Source of the DNA: Armatimonadota bacterium
GTDB taxonomy: Bacteria > Armatimonadota > Fimbriimonadia > Fimbriimonadales > ATM1
Length of the DNA stretch: 24,539 nucleotides
Assembly: GCA_003695835.1 (NCBI GenBank)
Contig: RFHN01000201.1
Span: 1 to 24,539 of the forward strand
Reading direction: 5' to 3'
Below, piece after piece: positions 13,732 through 18,953 of the stretch; the stretch's first letter is position 1, and the number at the start of each line of letters is the position of its first letter. A program made the position numbers and the translations under genes. The notes below the pieces were generated by a model. The model was not told where the DNA came from. It did no database searches and worked only from the letters and a program-made list of their open reading frames with translations.

Positions 13732-14907
13732 ATGCTTTCGGATCGCGTCTCGGAGATCAAGCCGTCGCCAACGGTCGGCCTTGCGTCCATCGTCCGCGAA
13801 TTGAGGAGCAAGGGAGAGGACGTCGTGAGCTTTGGCGCAGGAGAGCCGGACTTCGACACGCCCGGACCGATTCGCGCAGCGGGTGAGAAGGCGATCCGAG
13901 ACGGCCGGACGCATTACACGCCTGGCCCGGGGATTCCCGAGCTACGGGAGGCGATTGCGAAGAAACTGCTTCGCGAGAACCAGGTCCACGCCGACGTTCC
14001 GAACATTGTCGTCTCGTGCGGGGCGAAGCAAGCCGTATTCAACGCCCTGATGGCTCTTTGCAACCCAGGCGACGAAGTGCTCTTGCTCGCTCCCTATTGG
14101 ATGACGTATCGAGACCAGGTGGTCCTGGCAGGAGGGACGCCCGTTCCCGTGCCGTGCAACCCCGACGAGGGTTACGTCCCGAGCATCGAGGCGATCCGGG
14201 AGAGACTTTCGCCTAAGACGCGGATCCTCATCGTCAACAGCCCGACAAATCCGACTGGAGCGGTCTACCCGAGGTCTTTGCTCAAAGAGATCGCCGCGCT
14301 CGCGCTGCGGCATGATCTCTACGTCATCAGCGACGAGATTTATGAAAAACATGTGTACGATGGGGCGGAGCACGTGAGCATCGCGTCCCTTGGCAAGGAA
14401 ATTGCAGAGAGGACGGTAACGGTGAACGGTTTTAGCAAGTCCCATGCGATGACCGGATGGCGCCTCGGATACAGTGCGTCGAATCCGCAAATCGCCGCTG
14501 CGATTTCGAAGATTCAGGACCAGGTTACGAGCAACGCCTGTTCCATCAGCCAATACGCCGCGCTCGCTGCGTTTGAGCAAAGCGATGGCGAAGTACGCAA
14601 AATGGTGGAAGCGTTCTCGAGGCGCCGTGAGATTCTGATGGGCGAAATCGCCCAGGTTCCCGGCGTGACGTGCCAGAAACCGAAGGGGGCCTTCTACCTC
14701 TTCGTCAACGTTTCAGCGGTGCTTTGTGGTAAGGTTGAAACAGACGTGGCGTTGACGGAATACCTGCTCCGAGAGCACAAGGTCGCCTGCGTTCCCGGCA
14801 GCGTCTTTGAAGGGCCGGGACATATTCGTTTGACATACGCTCTTTCCGAAGACGACCTAAGAGAAGGCGTGCAGAGAATCCGTCAAGGATTGGAAGCTTT
14901 ACGGTGA
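13732..14907 (+). CDS. Class I pyridoxal-phosphate aminotransferase (aspartate aminotransferase-like)
   Basis: A 391-residue fold-type I aminotransferase in the cytoplasm. Start at ATG 13732 (MLSDRVSEIKPSPT); an ATG three codons upstream at 13723 is the alternative. Family features: GAGEPDFDTP near the start, HYTPGPGIPELREAI, SCGAKQAVFNALMAL (phosphate-binding loop), APYWMTYRDQV, NSPTNPTGAVY, the ISDEIYEKHVYDG aspartate, and the PLP lysine in NGFSKSHAMTGWRLGY (K236). The pattern matches the aspartate aminotransferase Ib subgroup, which commonly uses aspartate or prephenate with 2-oxoglutarate; exact substrates cannot be read from sequence alone. The stop overlaps the GTG start of rnc by 4 nt (GTGA), so the two are translationally coupled. 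Confidence 0.9.
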   Translation: MLSDRVSEIKPSPTVGLASIVRELRSKGEDVVSFGAGEPDFDTPGPIRAAGEKAIRDGRTHYTPGPGIPELREAIAKKLLRENQVHADVPNIVVSCGAKQAVFNALMALCNPGDEVLLLAPYWMTYRDQVVLAGGTPVPVPCNPDEGYVPSIEAIRERLSPKTRILIVNSPTNPTGAVYPRSLLKEIAALALRHDLYVISDEIYEKHVYDGAEHVSIASLGKEIAERTVTVNGFSKSHAMTGWRLGYSASNPQIAAAISKIQDQVTSNACSISQYAALAAFEQSDGEVRKMVEAFSRRREILMGEIAQVPGVTCQKPKGAFYLFVNVSAVLCGKVETDVALTEYLLREHKVACVPGSVFEGPGHIRLTYALSEDDLREGVQRIRQGLEALR

Positions 14908-15605
14908 AGCCGTCTGAAATACCCGTAAACAACGAAGACTTGCTCCGGCTGGCGTTTCGGCATCGGTCGGCTGCCGAGGACAGCGTCCGAGATTCCTATG
15001 AGCGGCTCGAGTTCTTTGGAGACTCCGTTCTCGGGCTTGTGATCGCCGAATATCTTTACGATCGCTTTCCTTGCTGGGACCAAGGCATGCTGAGCAAGGC
15101 CAAGGCGACGCTTGTGCAGGAAGCGCCTCTGGCCGAGGCCGCGGAGCGTCTCGGATTCGATCGGTACATCCAATTGGGGACGAACGAGGAGGACCGGGGC
15201 GCCAACCGGCCCTCGATCCTGGCCGACGTCTTCGAGGCCGTGGTTGGAGCCATCTATTTGGATCAGGGACTCGACCGAGCGCGCTGGTTCGTCCTGGAGA
15301 GCCTGCAAGACGCGCTCGATCGGGTCGCGCGAGGCGAAATCGCTCCAGACGACTACAAGTCCCGCCTCCAGGAGGTCACCCAAGCGAGGTGGAAGAACAC
15401 GCCGAGTTACCGGGTCGTTGCCGACGAAGGTCCATCTCACGACCGGCTCTTCAAGGTCGAGGTGCTGCTGGGAGACGAGGTCATGGGCACCGGCAAGGGT
15501 AGGAGCAAGAAGGAGGCGGAGCAGGCTGCGGCGAAGTCGGCCCTGGAGCTGATCGAAAGGGCGGAAGCCTCCCGGTATTTGCGCGAGGATAACGAATATG
15601 TCTAA
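14904..15605 (+). CDS. rnc: Ribonuclease III
   Basis: A 233-residue endonuclease that cuts double-stranded RNA in rRNA maturation and mRNA decay. The signature ERLEFFGDSVLG supplies catalytic E33, E36 and D40; ADVFEAVVGAIYLD supplies D108 and E111. Residues about 155-225 are a double-stranded RNA-binding domain (DYKSRLQEVTQARWK, then GKGRSKKEAEQAAAKSALEL). The length fits the bacterial class I enzyme. GTG at 14904 overlaps the aminotransferase stop, and no separate ribosome-binding site is needed if the genes are coupled. The aminotransferase-rnc pairing is unusual, since rnc often sits with era or acpP. Confidence 0.95.
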   Translation: MKPSEIPVNNEDLLRLAFRHRSAAEDSVRDSYERLEFFGDSVLGLVIAEYLYDRFPCWDQGMLSKAKATLVQEAPLAEAAERLGFDRYIQLGTNEEDRGANRPSILADVFEAVVGAIYLDQGLDRARWFVLESLQDALDRVARGEIAPDDYKSRLQEVTQARWKNTPSYRVVADEGPSHDRLFKVEVLLGDEVMGTGKGRSKKEAEQAAAKSALELIERAEASRYLREDNEYV

Positions 15606-15627
15606 CCGTTTTGGCCCCGGATTTGCG

Positions 15628-15633
15628 TATACT
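15628..15633 (+). promoter_or_regulatory. -10 box upstream of the PEP-CTERM gene
   Basis: TATACT lies 62 nt before the first ATG. Unlike the leaderless cases, this transcript would have a leader of about 55 nt containing a clear ribosome-binding site (CAGGAAGAG). No convincing -35 box. Confidence 0.4.
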
Positions 15634-15695
15634 CTAATGAGTCCTGGGAGAACAATTCCGCCCCGGGTCGCGTCTAACGATCGCAGGAAGAGTAC

Positions 15696-16445
15696 ATGAT
15701 GATGAAAGTGAGAGTTTGGATTACGCTGGCTGTGGCGCTCGTGGTGGGGAGCGCTGCCATGGCCCAGAGGGGGCTTCCACCGAACCCGTTCCTGGTGAGG
15801 CCGATCAACAGCCTCGAGCAGCTGATTGAACAGGTCAAGAAGGAGCCGGTTGTCATGAGCCGGTATTGCCGCCACTTCCAACTAACGCCCGAGGCGCTGC
15901 TCGAGATGCTTTCGTCGCTCAAGGCCGGGCGCCTGACCAGCGACGGCGAATACGAGGTCTTCAACGTGCCTGCAAAGACCGGCGTCATTCGCTCGCGGAT
16001 TCTCAAGCTCAGGAAGGGAGAGCGGGTATTCGTGGACCGCTCCGGCACTCCGGTTATCTTGATGGTCTGTGGGAACCCCATGGCTCGTCTCGATTCCACC
16101 GACGTAGGTTCGGTTGCGCTGGATATCACGGGAGCTTCATCGCTGAAGGCGATCTCTCTCGACACGCCAGCGGACGCCGTTGTGGATCAAGTAACCGTCA
16201 TCGAGCCGGTCCTTCCGATCGCTCCGGACGTCGCATTCGCGGCGCCGCCCGCACCGGGCGAGGGCGTTACGGTCACGGAAACGAGTGAAGCGCCGTTCCT
16301 CGCGCCCATCGCCTTCCTACCGACGGCCTTGCTTGCCTTCGGTGGTACCGGCGGTGGGAACCCGATCCCGGAACCGGCCACGATGATTACACTCGGCGCG
16401 GGCGTTGCTCTGCTCGCTGCGCGGGCTAAACGGCGACGACGGTAA
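15696..16445 (+). CDS. PEP-CTERM sorting-domain secreted protein
   Basis: A 249-residue exported protein. Three ATGs in a row open the gene (MMMKVRVWITLAVALVVGSAAMAQ, a signal peptide ending AMA-Q); AGGAAG lies 5 nt before the first. The C-terminus has the full PEP-CTERM layout: NPIPEPATM, a hydrophobic helix (ITLGAGVALLAARA) and a basic tail (KRRRR). Such tails are cut by exosortase and the protein delivered to the cell surface. The middle has no recognised domain, but residues about 30-130 contain a compact helical-beta region (SLEQLIEQVKKEPVVMSRYC, then a YEVFNVPAKTGVIRSRILKL stretch). No exosortase is in the window. The 3' end overlaps the convergent M24 peptidase gene by 20 bp. Confidence 0.85.
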   Translation: MMMKVRVWITLAVALVVGSAAMAQRGLPPNPFLVRPINSLEQLIEQVKKEPVVMSRYCRHFQLTPEALLEMLSSLKAGRLTSDGEYEVFNVPAKTGVIRSRILKLRKGERVFVDRSGTPVILMVCGNPMARLDSTDVGSVALDITGASSLKAISLDTPADAVVDQVTVIEPVLPIAPDVAFAAPPAPGEGVTVTETSEAPFLAPIAFLPTALLAFGGTGGGNPIPEPATMITLGAGVALLAARAKRRRR

Positions 16446-17529
16446 GTTCTCGCGGCGGCTCGCCGTTGAGCGACTCGTGACCGGCGCTCGTTACGGTCAC
16501 GATGTTCTCGATCCGCACGCCGAACTTGCCCGGCAGATAGATGCCTGGCTCCACGCTGAAGCATTGCCCTTCGACAAGCGGCTTGGCGTTTCCTCGAACG
16601 ATCATCGGCGGTTCGTGGCCCATCATGCCGATGCCGTGTCCGGTTCGATGAATGAAGCGATCGCCGAATCCCGCGTCCTCGATCACCTTTCGAGCGGCCG
16701 CGTCAATCTCTTCCGCGGGCACGCCGGGGCGAATCGCATTCCGTGCCGCAAGATGCGCCTCCAGGACGACGGAATACACGTCCTTCGCTTCCTGCCCAGG
16801 GTCGCCGAGAGCAATCGTTCGCGTGATATCGCTGAGATAATGGTTGACGGAGCAGCCCCAATCCACTACCAAGACATCTCCCTCCCGAAGGGGCGTTTCA
16901 TCGCTGCTGTGATGAGGCTCTGCGCCGTTCGCTCCGCTGGCGACGATGCAGAACGTCGGCTGCCCGCCCTGATCCAGCATCGCCTTCTGGAGAAGAAGGG
17001 TCACCTCGTGTTCCGTCATTTCGGGTCGTAGCAAGGGGAGGACGGCGTCGAACGCTTTCTCGGCAACCTGCGCAGCCTCCCGCATCGCAGCCAGCTCTTC
17101 CGCTTCCTTGCTGATCCTCGCCTCTGCCATCAAATCGCCGGCGGCTTTGAACAGCGCCGCCGGAAGAGCGGTCTGCATGCGAAGAAGGATCGCCGCGGGG
17201 ATTTCGTCGTCCACGCCGATCACCGCCGTGGTCAGGCCCCATTCCTTGGCAAGTTGCTCGAAAAGCTCGCCTGGATCTTCGCCGTCTCGCCAGTCGCGAA
17301 TGTCGACGACACCCGTCGTCTCTGCGTGGGTACGACTCAAGGACGGGACGATCATGGCAGGGTCGCCTTCCGGACGGATGAAGAGCGCCAACATGCGCTC
17401 GCCTCCGCCTTCGAAGAACCCTGCAAGGTAGCCCATGCTGATCGGCGTTCCTGCGACGTAGCAATCGAAACCGTTTTCGGCAAGAATGCGTTGAAATCGT
17501 TGGAGTCGGTCGAGGCGTAGTTTGCTCAC
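16426..17529 (-). CDS. M24 family metallopeptidase (Xaa-Pro aminopeptidase/dipeptidase-like)
   Basis: A 367-residue cytoplasmic metallopeptidase, probably removing residues next to proline. The N-terminal half (to about residue 130) is a creatinase-like domain (DCYVAGTPISMGYLAGFFEG). The C-terminal pita-bread fold has all five metal ligands in order: D in VVDWGC, D in LSDITRT, H in HRTGHGIGMMGHE, E in SVEPGIY, E in VRIENIV. Start is GTG 17529 (VSKLRLDRLQRF); a TAAAAT box ends 6 nt upstream and there is no ribosome-binding site. PepQ versus PepP specificity cannot be decided from the sequence. Confidence 0.92.
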   Translation of the reverse strand: MSKLRLDRLQRFQRILAENGFDCYVAGTPISMGYLAGFFEGGGERMLALFIRPEGDPAMIVPSLSRTHAETTGVVDIRDWRDGEDPGELFEQLAKEWGLTTAVIGVDDEIPAAILLRMQTALPAALFKAAGDLMAEARISKEAEELAAMREAAQVAEKAFDAVLPLLRPEMTEHEVTLLLQKAMLDQGGQPTFCIVASGANGAEPHHSSDETPLREGDVLVVDWGCSVNHYLSDITRTIALGDPGQEAKDVYSVVLEAHLAARNAIRPGVPAEEIDAAARKVIEDAGFGDRFIHRTGHGIGMMGHEPPMIVRGNAKPLVEGQCFSVEPGIYLPGKFGVRIENIVTVTSAGHESLNGEPPRELTVVAV

Positions 17530-17535
17530 ACCGCC

Positions 17536-17541
17536 ATTTTA
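17536..17541 (-). promoter_or_regulatory. Putative leaderless -10 box of the M24 peptidase
   Basis: TAAAAT on the minus strand ends 6 nt before the GTG at 17529, with no ribosome-binding site in between. Confidence 0.45.
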
Positions 17542-17573
17542 TCTCTGGGTGGGGGAGAGGTCGCCGGGGTCGG

Positions 17574-17579
17574 TATACT
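17574..17579 (+). promoter_or_regulatory. -10 box of the tRNA-Gln gene
   Basis: TATACT lies 13 nt before the mature tRNA 5' end, and the intervening GCGCC-TTC-GGCGC can fold into a small hairpin that would be removed by RNase P. No clear -35 box. Confidence 0.45.
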
Positions 17580-17592
17580 GCGCCTTCGGCGC

Positions 17593-17666
17593 TGGCCGAT
17601 CGTCCAATGGCAGGACACCAGACTTTGGATCTGGGAATCCAGGTTCGAATCCTGGTCGGCCAGCCA
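17593..17666 (+). tRNA. tRNA-Gln (UUG anticodon), CCA encoded
   Basis: A full cloverleaf can be drawn: acceptor TGGCCGA with TCGGCCA, D-arm GTCC/GGAC, anticodon arm CCAGA-CTTTGGA-TCTGG giving anticodon TTG (reads CAA), T-arm CCAGG-TTCGAAT-CCTGG, discriminator G and encoded CCA at 17664-17666. The body is 71 nt. The acceptor closes with a U-A pair, as expected for Gln. Confidence 0.95.
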
Positions 17667-17706
17667 CTTTGTTGTGGGGTCGCCGTGGCTCGCTGAGCGC
17701 CCGAGG

Positions 17707-18084
17707 CTACGCGTCGTCCGCAGGCTTTTGATAAACCGTTTCCTTTCCGCTGTCGAGCCACCGCAGCCGCATGCGGTTGGGTGCGACCTCCACCAGTTCG
17801 GCGGCGGTCCCGCCCTCCGTGACCTCGTCGAGAAAGGTCACAAAGTGTTTGCCGTTCCGGGGCACGATCTCGAACACGCCTTCGACATTGACGCCGCTGC
17901 CGAGGTTCTCGATTTGGAACCGCCCGCGGGAGTCCACGCGAAGGATGTGGCCGGGTGAGTCGCCTTGGGAGTACCAGAGACCGGAGAGCTGTACCTTAAG
18001 GGGAGCGGAAACGCGGCTCCACAGCTGGCGATAGCGCCGCGCCTGAAAGAGAAGGCTGGTCGTGTCCGCAACTGCGTTTCTCAT
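17707..18084 (-). CDS. Hypothetical 125-aa protein, paralogue of the next gene upstream
   Basis: Start chosen at ATG 18084 (MRNAVADTTSLLFQARRYRQ); the longer open frame upstream is proline-rich and lies in a structured intergenic region. After a helical N-terminus (about 1-40), residues about 41-115 look like a small beta-barrel or sandwich: LSGLWYSQGDSPGHILRVDS, RFQIENLGSGVNVEGVFEIV, then the MRLRWLDSGKETVYQ end strand. There is no signal peptide, so it is probably cytoplasmic. The same length and layout as the upstream 125-aa protein (18228-18605) suggest an old tandem duplication. Function unknown; it is not a family I recognise. Confidence 0.6.
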   Translation of the reverse strand: MRNAVADTTSLLFQARRYRQLWSRVSAPLKVQLSGLWYSQGDSPGHILRVDSRGRFQIENLGSGVNVEGVFEIVPRNGKHFVTFLDEVTEGGTAAELVEVAPNRMRLRWLDSGKETVYQKPADDA

Positions 18085-18100
18085 CACTATGTAGAAACGT

Positions 18101-18191
18101 CGGCTCGAGCCGGTAAGTTTCCTACCAGGACGAAAGTCCCGATTAGAGGGATGCAAAGCGGGGTGGGCGGGCCCTCGGAGAGAGCCCGCCC
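18101..18191. other. Structured intergenic region between the two paralogues
   Basis: Hairpins follow one another: the 12-bp palindrome CGGCTCGAGCCG (18101-18112), GGTA/TACC (18112-18126), GGAC-GAAA-GTCC with a GNRA loop on the plus strand (18128-18139), and an 8-bp stem GGGCGGGC/GCCCGCCC (18165-18172 and 18184-18191). The last may terminate the upstream minus-strand gene. The GNRA loop suggests a plus-strand RNA, but no matching promoter is evident. Confidence 0.35.
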
Positions 18192-18227
18192 GGGCAGGGA
18201 TGGGAGGCGGAGGGATGGGGAAGTCGC

Positions 18228-18605
18228 TTATGCGGCCATGAGGCTCGCCATCCTTCGCTTGAGCCTTAGGCATCCGCCTTCCTCCGTCTCGATGGCGAGA
18301 ACGGCGGATGTCCGGTCGAGGTCGTCAATGCGCAAGACGAACATCTGTCCCGTGTTCGCCATTAAGGCGAGGTAATGATTGTCGTCGTGCGCCACTACGG
18401 TATAGGTTCCGTCGAAGCAGATTTCACTCTCCGCGCACTCCAATCGGAAGTTGCGCGCTGCGTCAAATCGCAAGTGAAGGTGGGATTTGCCGTCCACCGT
18501 ATCCCAGTCGCCTGCCAGCATCTTGCGGATCGGCGCATAGACCTCTGCCCACTCCCCTTGATACCGTACTACGTCAGCCAGCACTCGTTCAGCAGCGTAC
18601 GTCAT
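18228..18605 (-). CDS. Hypothetical 125-aa protein, paralogue of the downstream gene
   Basis: Start chosen at ATG 18605 (MTYAAERVLADVVRYQGEWA), with GGGGA at longer than usual spacing; a longer frame upstream lacks coding character. An N-terminal helix (about 1-40) is followed by a beta-rich region: MLAGDWDTVDGKSHLHLRFD, NFRLECAESEICFDGTYTVV, HYLALMANTGQMFVLRIDDL, then a basic C-terminus (LRLKRRMASLMAA). It lines up with the downstream 125-aa protein over L(A/S)G.W, LR.D, a G-(T/V)-(Y/F) turn and a final L.(W/I).-E strand. No signal peptide is visible. Function unknown. Confidence 0.6.
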   Translation of the reverse strand: MTYAAERVLADVVRYQGEWAEVYAPIRKMLAGDWDTVDGKSHLHLRFDAARNFRLECAESEICFDGTYTVVAHDDNHYLALMANTGQMFVLRIDDLDRTSAVLAIETEEGGCLRLKRRMASLMAA

Positions 18606-18953
18606 CGAATCCGCTTTTCCCCATAGAGAACTGTGACTGCCAGGCAACTGTCTCAGGAAGGCCGCAAAAACCGGTACTCTCAACAGTGAGGATCGGCGAA
18701 GGCGATGCCGACAGGTGGGTTCGAACCCCGCATTCTTGCTGGCTTTGCAGAGTTGTCTTCCAAATCCAAAACTTGCTGTAAACTATAACCAGCGTCTGCA
18801 GGTCAGGTGGCAAGGTTGCTGCGGCTTCTCGCGTCGCTTTTCCTCGCCCCTCTCATGCTCTCGCGATCTCTCTTGTTTGGATCGTCTTTCTTGGGACGGA
18901 GAGGGCGTTCGGGCAAGAGGGGACCAAATTACCAAAAGGAGGAAACAAAAGCC
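18606..18953. other. Gene-free stretch upstream of the repeat protein
   Basis: About 350 bp without a credible gene. It holds a possible promoter for the repeat protein (TTGTCT at 18753-18758 and TGTAAA at 18777-18782, 18-bp spacer; or TATAAC at 18784-18789), giving a pyrimidine-rich leader of about 160 nt that ends in a strong ribosome-binding site. It also holds an isolated tRNA T-arm-like sequence (18715-18731). Open frames here are in poor codon context. Confidence 0.4.

Noticed and set aside
18128..18160. c-di-GMP-I riboswitch on the plus strand
   Set aside because: Only the GAAA loop and a GATGCAAAGC segment resemble it; the GGCAAACC part is missing, the spacing is wrong and no plus-strand gene follows closely.
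18640..18745. A complete tRNA-Sec or tRNA-Ser gene
   Set aside because: A T-arm and a possible variable arm exist, but no matching acceptor strand or UCA/Ser anticodon loop was found.
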